DNA of 64,000 nucleotides, from contig NZ_JACHMI010000001.1 in NCBI RefSeq assembly GCF_014207985.1, forward strand, positions 4,323,001-4,387,000, read 5' to 3'. Each line of letters opens with the position of its first letter. The first letter of the stretch is position 1. The notes under the pieces are model-generated. The model did no database searches, was not told the origin of the DNA, and was given only the letters and a program-made list of their open reading frames with translations. Below, piece by piece: positions 1-8,500 of this stretch. A program made the position numbers and the translations under genes. The stretch is from Nonomuraea rubra. GTDB taxonomy: Bacteria > Actinomycetota > Actinomycetes > Streptosporangiales > Streptosporangiaceae.

Positions 1-1323
1 CTGGCCAGGGAAGTGGCCGACCCCACCCAGCTCACCGACGAGGATCTCGGCCTGGCCAACGTCATCCTCACCAACGGAGCCAGGCTCTACGTCGACCACG
101 CCCACCCCGAATACAGCTCGCCCGAATGCACCAACCCCCGGGCGGCCGTCATCTGGGACAAGGCCGGCGAACGAGTGATGTACGACGCCGCCACCCGCGC
201 GTCCGCCATCCCCTCCAACGCCCCCATCCAGCTCTACAAGAACAACACCGACGCCAAGGGCGCCTCCTACGGCTGCCACGAGAACTACCTCATGCGGCGT
301 GCCACCCCCTTCGCCGACATCGTCAGGCACCTCACCCCCTTCTTCGTCTCCCGCCAGGTCGTCACCGGCGCCGGCAAGGTCGGCATCGGCCAGGACTCCC
401 GCGGCGAAGGCTTCCAGATCAGCCAGCGAGCCGACTTCTTCGAGGTCGAGGTGGGCCTCGAGACCACGCTCAAGCGGCCCATCATCAACACCCGCGACGA
501 GCCGCACGCCGACCCGGAGAAGTACCGCCGCCTCCACGTGATCATCGGCGACGCCAACATGTCCGAGATCTCCACATATCTGAAGCTCGGCACCACGGCC
601 CTCGTCCTCGCCATGATCGAAGAAGGCTTCCTCACCCGCGACCTCGCCGTCGAGAACCCGGTCCAGGCCCTGCGCGCCGTCTCCCACGACCCGAGCTGCC
701 GCTACGAGATCGCCATGCGCGACGGCCGCAAGCTCACCGCAGTGCAGCTCCAGATGGAGTACCTCGAACAAGCCCGCAAGTACGTCGAGGAGCGCGGCAC
801 CGCCCAGGACGAGATGAACAAGGACATCCTCGATCGCTGGGAATCCGTCCTCACCCGCCTCGCCGAGGACCCCATGCAGCTCGCCCGCGAACTCGACTGG
901 GTCGCCAAACTGGAGCTCCTCGAGGGCTACCGCAGCCGCGACGGCCTCGCCTGGTCCCACCCACGCCTGCAGCTCGTCGACCTGCAGTACTCCGACATCC
1001 GGCCCGACCGGGGCCTCTACAACCGCCTCGTCGCCCGCGGGCGCATGCAGCGGCTCGTCACCGAGGAAGAGGTCCAGCGCGCCGTCGAGAACCCGCCCAG
1101 CGACACCCGCGCCTACTTCCGCGGCCGCTGCCTGCGCCAGTACAGCGAATCCGTCGCCGCCGCCTCCTGGGACTCCGTCATCTTCGACATCCCCGGACGC
1201 GAATCGCTCCAGCGCGTCCCCACCCTCGAACCGCTCCGCGGCACCAAGGCCCACGTCGGCGAGCTCTTCGACCGGTGCAAGACCGCCGCGGAGCTCGTCT
1301 CCGCGCTCACCGGCGGCGAATGA
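1..1323 (+). CDS. dop: Pup deamidase/depupylase Dop (5' truncated by window)
   Basis: Dop removes the prokaryotic ubiquitin-like protein Pup from substrates and, in species whose Pup ends in Gln, deamidates it. The reading frame is open from base 1 with no natural start, so about the first 80 residues lie outside the window. The visible part keeps the carboxylate-amine ligase-like core shared with Paf[14 protein letters not shown] (catalytic Asp region), [18 protein letters not shown] and [10 protein letters not shown]. It shares long blocks with PafA at 10197-11555 but is clearly distinct. The proteasomal ATPase gene (arc/mpa) usually lies just upstream and is therefore not visible. Confidence 0.95.
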   Translation: MAREVADPTQLTDEDLGLANVILTNGARLYVDHAHPEYSSPECTNPRAAVIWDKAGERVMYDAATRASAIPSNAPIQLYKNNTDAKGASYGCHENYLMRRATPFADIVRHLTPFFVSRQVVTGAGKVGIGQDSRGEGFQISQRADFFEVEVGLETTLKRPIINTRDEPHADPEKYRRLHVIIGDANMSEISTYLKLGTTALVLAMIEEGFLTRDLAVENPVQALRAVSHDPSCRYEIAMRDGRKLTAVQLQMEYLEQARKYVEERGTAQDEMNKDILDRWESVLTRLAEDPMQLARELDWVAKLELLEGYRSRDGLAWSHPRLQLVDLQYSDIRPDRGLYNRLVARGRMQRLVTEEEVQRAVENPPSDTRAYFRGRCLRQYSESVAAASWDSVIFDIPGRESLQRVPTLEPLRGTKAHVGELFDRCKTAAELVSALTGGE

Positions 1324-1354
1324 CCATCTCTGACCGGCGGTAGGGGCCGGCCCC

Positions 1355-1762
1355 TCAGAGGAACAGGCCGATTCCCAGCATCAGCGTGCCCGCCGCCAGG
1401 CAGACGCCGCCCGCCACCGTCAGGTAGATCAGCTTGCTCGGCTTCGTGTCGCGCGGCCGCACCACCGACAGGAAGAACCCCAGCGGCATCAGGATCGGGG
1501 CCGCCACGATCAGCGTCCGCGTGACCGCCCGCAGCGCGTCCGGCAGGCCCGACTGGTCCACGTACAGCATCGCCACGAGGGCGAACAGCACCAGCACGCC
1601 CGCATGCGCGTGACCCGCCCGCCACAGGCCGCGGCGGACCGGGTTGTCCAGGTAGCCGGGGACGTTCTTCATCAGGAACGACAGCAGCGTCACGCCGCCG
1701 TAGGCCACCCCGGGGACTGTGATGAGGAGCACACCCGCGGTGCTCAGGGACGAAGGGGACAT
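1355..1762 (-). CDS. four-helix integral membrane protein
   Basis: This 135-residue protein is mostly hydrophobic, with about four membrane segments (near residues 8-30, 55-72, 85-103 and 112-134). It has no enzymatic motif I recognise. The ATG at 1762 is preceded by a clear AGGAGG, so the start is secure. The gene points toward dop and is convergent with it. An inverted repeat at 1795-1813 lies just upstream and probably controls it. Small membrane proteins of this type often sit beside a regulator, but none is adjacent here. Function unknown. Confidence 0.8.
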   Translation of the reverse strand: MSPSSLSTAGVLLITVPGVAYGGVTLLSFLMKNVPGYLDNPVRRGLWRAGHAHAGVLVLFALVAMLYVDQSGLPDALRAVTRTLIVAAPILMPLGFFLSVVRPRDTKPSKLIYLTVAGGVCLAAGTLMLGIGLFL

Positions 1763-1794
1763 CTGAACCTCCTGTAGGTACGGGGATTCATTGT

Positions 1795-1813
1795 TAGATA
1801 GGATTGCTATCTA
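1795..1813. promoter_or_regulatory. candidate operator upstream of the 1355-1762 membrane gene
   Basis: TAGATAG and CTATCTA form a perfect 7-bp inverted repeat separated by GATTG. The element is AT-rich in a GC-rich setting and lies about 33 bp upstream of the ATG at 1762. That placement fits a repressor site, for example of a MarR or PadR family protein. The regulator is not identified. Confidence 0.55.
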
Positions 1814-1907
1814 GTCAAGCGGGCAAGATCGCAGGGCGTTCGGCGCGAAATGTCGGCTCGTTCGGGGAAGATATGCCTAGAGGCAGTCCCCCAAGCGGAG
1901 GTAGGAC

Positions 1908-2117
1908 ATGGCAACCAAGGACACCGGCGGCCAGAAGCAGACCGGACGGCGCGAGTCCGAAGTCGAGGAGACCGAGGCGTCGGCGGCACCTGACGTTCAG
2001 GAGCGGCAGGAGAAGCTCACGGACGATGTCGATGCGATCCTGGACGAGATCGACGAAGTTCTCGAAGAGAACGCGGAGGAGTTCGTGCGCAGCTACGTCC
2101 AAAAGGGCGGAGAGTAA
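1908..2117 (+). CDS. pup: prokaryotic ubiquitin-like protein Pup
   Basis: Pup is the disordered protein tag that PafA joins to substrate lysines for delivery to the 20S proteasome. The 69-residue product is very acidic, has the conserved helical segment around DVDAILDEIDEVLEENAEEFVRSYVQKGG, and ends Gly-Gly-Glu. Because the last codon already encodes Glu, the tag is ready for ligation without Dop deamidation. The ATG has a GGAGG seven bases upstream. In most actinobacteria prcB follows at once; here dinB and a sugar transporter operon on the other strand intervene. Confidence 0.97.
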   Translation: MATKDTGGQKQTGRRESEVEETEASAAPDVQERQEKLTDDVDAILDEIDEVLEENAEEFVRSYVQKGGE

Positions 2118-2162
2118 GTCAAAGAGACATTCGGGAGGGTGGAGCGGAGTTCTCGCGCGCAT

Positions 2163-2182
2163 GCTCGCCCGTCAGGGCGGGC
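2163..2182 (+). terminator. weak hairpin after pup
   Basis: GCTCGCCC and GGGCGGGC can pair (one G-U) around a GTCA loop, 45 bases after the pup stop and before the convergent end of dinB. There is no T tract, so it is only a candidate transcription end. Confidence 0.35.
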
Positions 2183-2218
2183 TCTGCGCCGTTCGCAGTG
2201 ACCAGGTGGGGTGAGTGG

Positions 2219-3259
2219 TCAGCCCTCCGGCATCGTGTATTCGACGGCCACGCCGATGAGGCGGACGGGGTGGGTGAGGTCGTGGCGGTCGAGGATGCCG
2301 AGGGCGGTCCGGGTGACGAGGGCCGGGTCGGTGGTGGGGGCGGGCAGTTTTGACTGGCGGGTGCGGGTCAGGAACGGCGTGGTCCGGAGTTTGACGGACA
2401 CGCGGGTGATCTCGCGGCCGGCGTCGACGGCGTCCTGGGTGACGTGTTCGGCGAGCGCGGTGAGGTGGCGGGTGAGCTCGGCTCTGTCGGTGAGGTCGCG
2501 GGGGAAGGTGGTTTCCCGGCTGTGGCCGCGGGCGATCCAGGGTGTGGTGACGACTTCGGCCTCGCCCTTGCCGAGGGCGAGGTAGCGGTACCAGGGGCCG
2601 TTGGTGGGGCCGAAGTGGCGGGCCAGCTCGGCGGGGTCGGCGGCGGCGAGTTCGGCGACGGTGTGCAGGCCGAGCGCGGCGAGTTTCTTGGAGATCCTGG
2701 CGCCGATGCCCCAGAGCGCGTCGGTGGGGCGATGGTTCATGGTCTCGGCCCAGTTGCCGGTGGTGAGGCGGTGGATTCCGGCGGGTTTGGCGAAGGCGGA
2801 GGCGAGCTTGGCCTGGTGCTTGTTGTCGCCGATGCCGATGGAGCAGTCGAGCCGGGTGCGGTCGCGTACGGCGCGCTGGAGGTCGGCGGCGAGGGCTTCC
2901 GGGTCGTCGGTGGTGGCGCCGAGGAAGGCTTCGTCCCAGCCCCAGACCTCGACGAGCACGGGGAACTCGCGCAGGACGGCCATGACGCGCTCTGAGGCGG
3001 CCTCGTAGGCGGGCGGGTCGCTGGGCAGGAAGACGGCGTCGGGGCAGCGCCTGAGAGCGGTGCGCAGGGGCATGCCGGAGTGGACGCCGTGCTCGCGGGC
3101 CTCGTAGGTGGCGGTGGCGGCGACCGTGCGCGGCTGGGTGGGGTCGCCCGTGCCGCCGACGACGACGGGCCTGCCGCGGAGCTCGGGATGGCGCAGCAGC
3201 TCGACCGCGGCGATGAACTGGTCGAGGTCGAGGTGCAGGGTCCAGTTCCTGGTGGCCAT
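2219..3259 (-). CDS. dinB2: Y-family DNA polymerase, DinB2 type
   Basis: This is a translesion polymerase that copies damaged DNA, with no exonuclease activity expected. The 346-residue product matches the mycobacterial DinB2 branch: catalytic segment LDLDQFIAAVE (residues 10-20), WGWDEAF for the second acidic pair, SIGIGDNKHQAKLAS, then little-finger sequence. The usual steric-gate aromatic after DxDxF is Ile16, which in DinB2 enzymes goes with tolerance of ribonucleotides. No beta-clamp motif is obvious at the C terminus. It lies 21 bases after the sugar ABC ATPase, without a ribosome binding site. CATACT six bases before the ATG suggests a leaderless transcript of its own. Confidence 0.92.
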   Translation of the reverse strand: MATRNWTLHLDLDQFIAAVELLRHPELRGRPVVVGGTGDPTQPRTVAATATYEAREHGVHSGMPLRTALRRCPDAVFLPSDPPAYEAASERVMAVLREFPVLVEVWGWDEAFLGATTDDPEALAADLQRAVRDRTRLDCSIGIGDNKHQAKLASAFAKPAGIHRLTTGNWAETMNHRPTDALWGIGARISKKLAALGLHTVAELAAADPAELARHFGPTNGPWYRYLALGKGEAEVVTTPWIARGHSRETTFPRDLTDRAELTRHLTALAEHVTQDAVDAGREITRVSVKLRTTPFLTRTRQSKLPAPTTDPALVTRTALGILDRHDLTHPVRLIGVAVEYTMPEG

Positions 3260-3280
3260 GTGTCCAGTATGGCGGGGGTC

Positions 3281-4330
3281 TCACGGGGTGGTGTGGAGGG
3301 TGCCGTCGCGGTAGAGGAGGGCGCGGCGGGGGGTGGCCCACGCGGGGGTGCCGAGGGACGGTTCCTCGCCTTCGGGGACGACGGCCTGGATGAGGGTGCC
3401 GGGGGCTTCGAGGGTGACGAGGGTGTGGGTGCCGAGGTTCTCCAGGACGGTGATGACGCCGGGGAACGCGCCGGGGCCTTCGGTGGCGGAGAGGGTCATG
3501 TATTCGGGGCGTACGCCGTAGGTGAGGTGGTCGCCGGCCGTGACGCCTTCGGGGAGGGGGAGGGTGGCGCCGGCGACGTGGAGCGCGGTGGTGGTGGCTC
3601 GGGCGGGGAGCAGGTTCATGGGGGTGGAGCCGATGAACGAGGCGACGAAGGTCGTGGCGGGGCGGTGGAAGATCTCGGCGGGGGTGGCGACCTGGATCAT
3701 GCGGCCCTCGGACATGACGGCGATGCGGTCGGCGAGTGCGAGGGCTTCCGCCTGGTCGTGGGTGACGAAGACGGTGGTGACGGCGAGTTCGCGCTGGAGC
3801 CGCTTGAGGAACGTGCGGGCTTCGAGGCGGAGCCGGGCGTCCAGGTTGGACAGGGGCTCGTCGAAGAGGAAGGCGGTGGGATGGCAGGCGATGGCTCGGG
3901 CGAGCGCGACGCGTTGCTGCTGGCCGCCGGAGAGCTCGGCGGGGCGGCGGTGGAGGAGTTCGGTGAGGCTGAGCCGGGCGGCGACGCCGGCGGCCCTGGT
4001 GGTGCGTTCCGCGCGGGGGACCTTCCTGATGCGCAGGGGGTAGGCGATGTTGGTGGTGACGTCCATGTGGGGGAAGATCGCGTAGTCCTGGAAGACCATG
4101 GCGACGTCGCGGTCCCCTGGCGGGAGGCGGGTGACGTCCTTGCCGTTGATGCGGACGGTGCCGCCGGTGGGCGTCTCGAGCCCGGCGATGGTGCGCAGGA
4201 GGGTGGTCTTGCCGCAGCCGGAGGGGCCGAGGAGGGCGAAGAACTCGCCGTCGGCGATGGTGAGGTGGATGTCGTCGAGCGCGCGGACCCCGCCGGGGAA
4301 GACCTTGGTGAGGGCGTGCAGGGTGATCAC
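3281..4330 (-). CDS. sugar ABC transporter ATP-binding protein (MalK/UgpC class)
   Basis: This 349-residue subunit should power the carbohydrate importer encoded just upstream. It shows Walker A GPSGCGKTT, the ABC signature LSGGQQQR, Walker B FLFDEPLSNLDA, the switch His in FVTHDQ, and a C-terminal regulatory beta-domain of the MalK/TOBE kind. The GTG start overlaps the permease stop (GTGA), showing translational coupling. Actinobacterial sugar importers often borrow one shared ATPase (MsiK); here a dedicated ATPase is in the operon. Substrate unknown. A family also used for iron or polyamines fits less well, given the sugar-type binding protein. Confidence 0.9.
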   Translation of the reverse strand: MITLHALTKVFPGGVRALDDIHLTIADGEFFALLGPSGCGKTTLLRTIAGLETPTGGTVRINGKDVTRLPPGDRDVAMVFQDYAIFPHMDVTTNIAYPLRIRKVPRAERTTRAAGVAARLSLTELLHRRPAELSGGQQQRVALARAIACHPTAFLFDEPLSNLDARLRLEARTFLKRLQRELAVTTVFVTHDQAEALALADRIAVMSEGRMIQVATPAEIFHRPATTFVASFIGSTPMNLLPARATTTALHVAGATLPLPEGVTAGDHLTYGVRPEYMTLSATEGPGAFPGVITVLENLGTHTLVTLEAPGTLIQAVVPEGEEPSLGTPAWATPRRALLYRDGTLHTTP

Positions 4331-5145
4331 CGTTTGATCCCTCCGTGGAAGCGGAAGCCGTAGCGCTGGGAGACGAAGAGGTACATGGCGACGACGGGGA
4401 GGGAGTAGAGCAGGGAGAAGGTGGAGATGAGGTCGAGCCTGGGCGCGCCGCCCTCGGTGTAGAGGGTGTAGAGGATGACCGAGCCGGGGGCCTTGGCGGG
4501 GTCTCTGAGCAGGATGAACTGGAAGAGGAAGCCGCCCCAGACGCTGGCGAGGGCCCAGACGGCGATGGTGGCCAGGCCGGGCCTGACGAGGGGGACGACG
4601 ATGTGGCGCAGGATCTGCAGCGGGGTGGCGCCGAAGACGCGGGCGGACTCCTCGTAGGAGGTGGGGGTGTCGTCCATGAAGTCCTTGAGGATGAAGATGG
4701 CGGCGGGCAGGAGGCCGCCGGAGACGACGAGGATGACGCCGAGGTGGGTGTCGATGAGGTCGAGCCGGGTGGCGAGTTCGAAGATGGGCACCATGGCGGC
4801 GGTGCCGGTGACGACGGACGACAGCAGCAGGAGCAGGTAGAGGAGGACGTCGCGGCCGGGTACGCGGACGCGGGAGAGAGCGTAGGCGGCCAGCGCGGCG
4901 AGGACGACGACCAGGGCGGCGGCGCCCCCGCCCTGGATGAGGGAGTTGCGGATGGAGCCGAGGGCGTAGGGGTTGTCGAGGATGGCGGCGAAGTTGCGCA
5001 GGGTGAACTCGGGGATGGAGGTGGTGATGGCCGGGGTGTCGTCGAAGGGGGCGCTGGCCAGCCAGAGCATGGGGAGCGTGAAGAACGCCAGGACGACGGC
5101 GATGAAGACGGTGGCGGCGAGCCTGCCGACGGTGCGGCGGATCAT
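4327..5145 (-). CDS. sugar ABC transporter permease, MalG class
   Basis: This inner-membrane permease of 272 residues has about six transmembrane segments. The cytoplasmic coupling loop EESARVFGATPLQILRHIVVP is the EAA motif that docks on the ATPase. The ATG at 5145 overlaps the preceding permease stop by four bases (ATGA). The reading frame stays open far upstream of this, but the protein-like sequence begins here with MIRRTVGRLAAT. It is the third gene of the binding protein-permease-permease-ATPase operon. Confidence 0.9.
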   Translation of the reverse strand: MIRRTVGRLAATVFIAVVLAFFTLPMLWLASAPFDDTPAITTSIPEFTLRNFAAILDNPYALGSIRNSLIQGGGAAALVVVLAALAAYALSRVRVPGRDVLLYLLLLLSSVVTGTAAMVPIFELATRLDLIDTHLGVILVVSGGLLPAAIFILKDFMDDTPTSYEESARVFGATPLQILRHIVVPLVRPGLATIAVWALASVWGGFLFQFILLRDPAKAPGSVILYTLYTEGGAPRLDLISTFSLLYSLPVVAMYLFVSQRYGFRFHGGIKR

Positions 5146-6068
5146 GCGGGCGGCCCCGCGGCGGCGGTGATCTCCTGGTGGCGGCGCCGGCCGCGCAGGA
5201 GGCGCAGGTAGGCCAGGGCGAAGACCAGGTTGATGAGCAGGATGAGGAAGGAGATGGCGGCTCCGGCGCCGAGCTGGCCGTCTCTGAGCGCGACGCGGTA
5301 GACGTACACGGGCAGGATCTCCGAGCGGCCTTCCGGGCCGCCGCCGGTGAGGACGAACGGCGTGAAGTCGTTGAACGTCCACAGGCTGATGAGCAGCAGG
5401 TTCGTCAGGATGTGGCGGCGGATGCGCGGCAGGACGACGTCGCGGAGCTGCTGCGGGACGCTCGCGCCCGCGAGGCGGGCGGTCTCGAGGTGGGAGGGCG
5501 GCACGTTCTCGAGTGCGGCGGAGTAGAGCATCATGCTGAACGCCGTGCCGCGCCACACGTTGAAGACGATGATCGACAGCAGCGGGTGGTCGAGGAGCCA
5601 GGCGAAGCCGGGGGTGTGCAGAAGGGCGTTGAGGGTGCCGTCGTCGCGGTCGAGCAGGGCGAACCAGAGGAAGCCGACGACGGTGCTGGGCAGGATCCAC
5701 GACAGCAGGACGACGCCTTCGACGGCACGGCGCAGGGGGCCGCCGCGGGTGCGCAGGACCCAGGCGAGGGCGAAACCGAGCCCGGCCTGCCCGATGACGG
5801 CCGAGCCGCCGACGTACAGGAGGGTCAGCCACAGGGAGGACAGGAAGCGGGGGTCGCCGAGGGCGCCGGTGTAGTTGTCGGTGCCGACGAGCTGCGGGTC
5901 GGCGGCGGCCAGGCCGGTGAGGCGGTAGTCGGTGAGGCCGAGGTAGATGGTCCACAGCGCGGGGAAGACGAGGAAGACGGCGATGAGGGCGAGGGCGGGC
6001 AGGACGAACGCGATCGCCCTGCCCTGGCCGAGCCCGGCGGCGTCAGCCGCTGATGTTGGCCGCGCCAC
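5142..6068 (-). CDS. sugar ABC transporter permease, MalF class
   Basis: This 308-residue membrane subunit pairs with the product of 4327-5145. It has a long hydrophobic N-terminal helix, about six membrane segments, and the EAA coupling loop around HLETARLAGASVPQQLRDVVLP. The GTG start chosen (6068) overlaps the end of the binding-protein gene by 26 bases. A slightly later start is possible because no strong ribosome binding site is visible. Confidence 0.88.
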   Translation of the reverse strand: MARPTSAADAAGLGQGRAIAFVLPALALIAVFLVFPALWTIYLGLTDYRLTGLAAADPQLVGTDNYTGALGDPRFLSSLWLTLLYVGGSAVIGQAGLGFALAWVLRTRGGPLRRAVEGVVLLSWILPSTVVGFLWFALLDRDDGTLNALLHTPGFAWLLDHPLLSIIVFNVWRGTAFSMMLYSAALENVPPSHLETARLAGASVPQQLRDVVLPRIRRHILTNLLLISLWTFNDFTPFVLTGGGPEGRSEILPVYVYRVALRDGQLGAGAAISFLILLINLVFALAYLRLLRGRRRHQEITAAAGPPA

Positions 6069-7410
6069 CGACGATGTCCTCGAGTGCGCTCTGGTAGGCG
6101 GTGGCGGCCTCGTCGGCGGTTTTGCCGCTGACGACCGCCGCGGTGGCCTCCTGAAGGGCGGCGGAGACCTGCGGGTAGACGGCGACGCCCGGCCGGTAGG
6201 CGGTCAGGGGGAGCACCTCGTCGGCGATGTACTTGAGCATGGGGTCGGCGGTGAGCACCTCGTCGTTGACGTCGGCGCGGGCGCTGATGCGGACCTGCCC
6301 GGCGAGCTGTGACTTGGTGGCGGCGGCGGAGTGCATGAAGGCGAGCAGGTCCCAGGCGAGCCTGGGGTTCTTGGAGAACGGGTTGAGCACGCGTACGGCG
6401 CCGCCTGACATGCTGACGAAGTCCTGGCCGCGGATGCCGGCGCCGGGTTGCCTGGCGGGGATCTTGGCGTAGCCGACGGCCTGGTCGCGGTCCTTCATGG
6501 GGGCGACGCCGGCCTGGGGCTCGATGACGGAGCGCCAGAAGTAGTCGCTCTCGGCGAGGATGCCGATCTTGCCTTCCGCGAACTGGGCGAAGGACTTGTC
6601 GCGGCCCTTGGCCTCCTGCTGGAGTTTGGGGTCGCCGAGGCCGCTGCCGCCGTAGATCTGCTGGTAGAGGCCGAGGGCGTCCTTGAGTGGCTGCGCGGCC
6701 CCGGTCCACTTGCCGGCGCTGTAGATCTCGGCTCCGGCGCCGGCGAGGAGGGGGAGGAGGCCCTGCATGGTGGTGGCCTCGCCCATGGCGGTGCCGGCGT
6801 TGAGCTGGACGGGGGTGGGGACGCCGGCGGCCTTGAGCTTCGTGCCGGCGTCGACGATGTCCTGCCAGCTCGTGGGCTGCCAGGTGGCGGGCAGGCCGGC
6901 CTTGGTGAAGAGGGTCTTGTTGTAGAACAGGACGCGGCCGTCGGTGCCCTGCGGCAGGCCGTACTTCTTGCCGTCGAAGATGCCGAGGCCCTGCACGGCC
7001 TGGGGGATCTGGGCCCAGCCCTCCCACTGCTCGACGGTGGCGCCGCCGACCTCGGTGAGCGGCTTGATGTAGCCCGCCTGGGCGAACTCGCCGACCCAGA
7101 TGCCGTCGAGGTCGATCACGTCGGCGCCGGTCCTGGACTTGAGGTCGAGCGCGATCCTGGTCTTGTACTGCTCGTCGTCCACGCCGCTGCCCTGGAACAG
7201 GACCTTGACGTTGGGGTGGGTCCTCTCGAACTCCGGGATCACCCACTGCTTGATCCACTGGGCGGACTCGGCGTTCTTGCCGCCTTCGATGGAGTTGGCG
7301 GCGATGGTGAGGGTGACGCTGCCTTTGCCGGAGCCGCCGCCGGTGCCGCAGGAGGTGAGGGCGAGTGCGGCGATGATCCCGATCAGCGCGGGTCGGCTGG
7401 GGAGTCGCAT
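6043..7410 (-). CDS. extracellular sugar-binding lipoprotein of ABC importer
   Basis: This 455-residue family-1 solute-binding protein should capture a carbohydrate outside the cell. The start at 7410 is fixed by AGGAGG and by the signal peptide MRLPSRPALIGIIAALALTSC. LTSC is a lipobox, so the mature protein is anchored by its Cys. Longer in-frame starts upstream lack a signal sequence and are rejected. It is the first gene of the minus-strand transport operon, divergent from prcB. The ligand cannot be read from the sequence, and no glycosidase or LacI regulator is adjacent. Confidence 0.9.
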   Translation of the reverse strand: MRLPSRPALIGIIAALALTSCGTGGGSGKGSVTLTIAANSIEGGKNAESAQWIKQWVIPEFERTHPNVKVLFQGSGVDDEQYKTRIALDLKSRTGADVIDLDGIWVGEFAQAGYIKPLTEVGGATVEQWEGWAQIPQAVQGLGIFDGKKYGLPQGTDGRVLFYNKTLFTKAGLPATWQPTSWQDIVDAGTKLKAAGVPTPVQLNAGTAMGEATTMQGLLPLLAGAGAEIYSAGKWTGAAQPLKDALGLYQQIYGGSGLGDPKLQQEAKGRDKSFAQFAEGKIGILAESDYFWRSVIEPQAGVAPMKDRDQAVGYAKIPARQPGAGIRGQDFVSMSGGAVRVLNPFSKNPRLAWDLLAFMHSAAATKSQLAGQVRISARADVNDEVLTADPMLKYIADEVLPLTAYRPGVAVYPQVSAALQEATAAVVSGKTADEAATAYQSALEDIVGGAANISG

Positions 7411-7595
7411 TGTCGGCCTCCTGTTCAGGACGTGCAGACATACCGACAATCGCATGGGCCGTGGCGGCCGTAAAGGAACGATCTGAACACGGACCTTTGG
7501 CGCGTGAGGGGGCTTACAGGGCCTTTCCGGCGCTCTGTGGCGGGTGGTTCGCCGTGAGCTGATCGTGGGAAGTGCAGACAGCAACCCAACATGAG

Positions 7596-7608
7596 TAGGG
7601 TCGCCCTA
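7596..7608 (+). promoter_or_regulatory. inverted repeat in the prcB promoter region
   Basis: TAGGG and CCCTA flank TCG about 30 bp before the prcB start. The left arm plus one base (TAGGGT) also fits a -10 TANNNT element. It could be promoter, operator or both. Confidence 0.3.
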
Positions 7609-7636
7609 GGAACACTGAACGTTTGGAGGGAGTCGC

Positions 7637-8485
7637 GTGGCATCGCACAGGGATCTGCCCGTCGGCTTGGTGAACCAGCTCTTCCAGAACACCGGAAGTT
7701 CCTCGTTCACAGAGTTTGTCGGCTCGTACGCGCCTGAGTTGCTGCCGCGGCGGGGTGAGGTGCTGGCCACGCCGATCGGTGACCAGGTTCCGCACGCGAC
7801 CACGATCGTGGCCGCCACCTTCGCCGGTGGCGTGGTCATGGCGGGTGACCGGCGGGCGACCTCGGGCAACATCATCTCGCAGCGTGACGTGGAGAAGGTG
7901 TTCCGCGCCGACGACTACTCGTGCATGGGCATCGCGGGCACGGCCAGCACGGGCATCGAGTTCGCCCGGCTCTACCGGGTGGAGCTGGAGCACTACGAGA
8001 AGGTCGAGGGCCGGTCGATGTCGGTCCAGGGCAAGGCCAACCGGCTCGCCACCATGATCAGGGGCAACCTCGCCATGGCGATGCAGGGGCTGGTGGTGGT
8101 GCCGCTGTTCGCCGCCTACGACCCCGACAAGGACGAGGGGCGCATCTTCAGCTACGACGTGGCGGGCGGGCCGTACGAGCGGGAGAGGTTCGACGCGATC
8201 GGGTCCGGCTCGATCTTCGCGCGCGGGTCGCTGAAGAAGCTCTACCGCGACGGCGCGACGGCCGACGACATGGCGATGACGCTGATCCAGGCGCTGTACG
8301 ACGCCGCCGACGACGACTCGGCGACCGGCGGGCCCGACGTGTCGAGGAAGATCTGGCCCATCGTGTCGGTGATCGACGCCGACGGCTTCCGCCGCCTGCC
8401 GGAGGAGGAGGTCTCCGGCTACGTCCAGCAGATGCTCGACGCCCGCCTGATCTCGCCCGACGGCCCCATCGCCCCGCTGCGCTAG
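7637..8485 (+). CDS. prcB: 20S proteasome beta subunit
   Basis: This is the catalytic N-terminal-nucleophile subunit of the 20S core. The 282-residue precursor has a 54-residue propeptide. Self-cleavage before Thr55 in [13 protein letters not shown] would expose the catalytic threonine. The beta-subunit motifs [29 protein letters not shown] and the conserved GSGS follow. The GTG start is supported by GGAGGG at 7625-7630. prcA follows after 15 bases, so the two are co-transcribed. The core should receive pupylated proteins through the Arc/Mpa ATPase, which is outside the window. Confidence 0.97.
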   Translation: MASHRDLPVGLVNQLFQNTGSSSFTEFVGSYAPELLPRRGEVLATPIGDQVPHATTIVAATFAGGVVMAGDRRATSGNIISQRDVEKVFRADDYSCMGIAGTASTGIEFARLYRVELEHYEKVEGRSMSVQGKANRLATMIRGNLAMAMQGLVVVPLFAAYDPDKDEGRIFSYDVAGGPYERERFDAIGSGSIFARGSLKKLYRDGATADDMAMTLIQALYDAADDDSATGGPDVSRKIWPIVSVIDADGFRRLPEEEVSGYVQQMLDARLISPDGPIAPLR

Positions 8486-8500
8486 AAAGGACCTCCACAC

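Noticed and set aside
1330..1362. Hairpin with GGGGCCGGCCCC between dop and the membrane gene
   Set aside because: The stem is self-complementary with no room for a loop, so it is not a convincing terminator.
2219..7410. DinB2/sugar-transporter block as a mobile element
   Set aside because: No transposase, integrase, terminal repeats or target duplication were seen at its edges; ordinary rearrangement is simpler.
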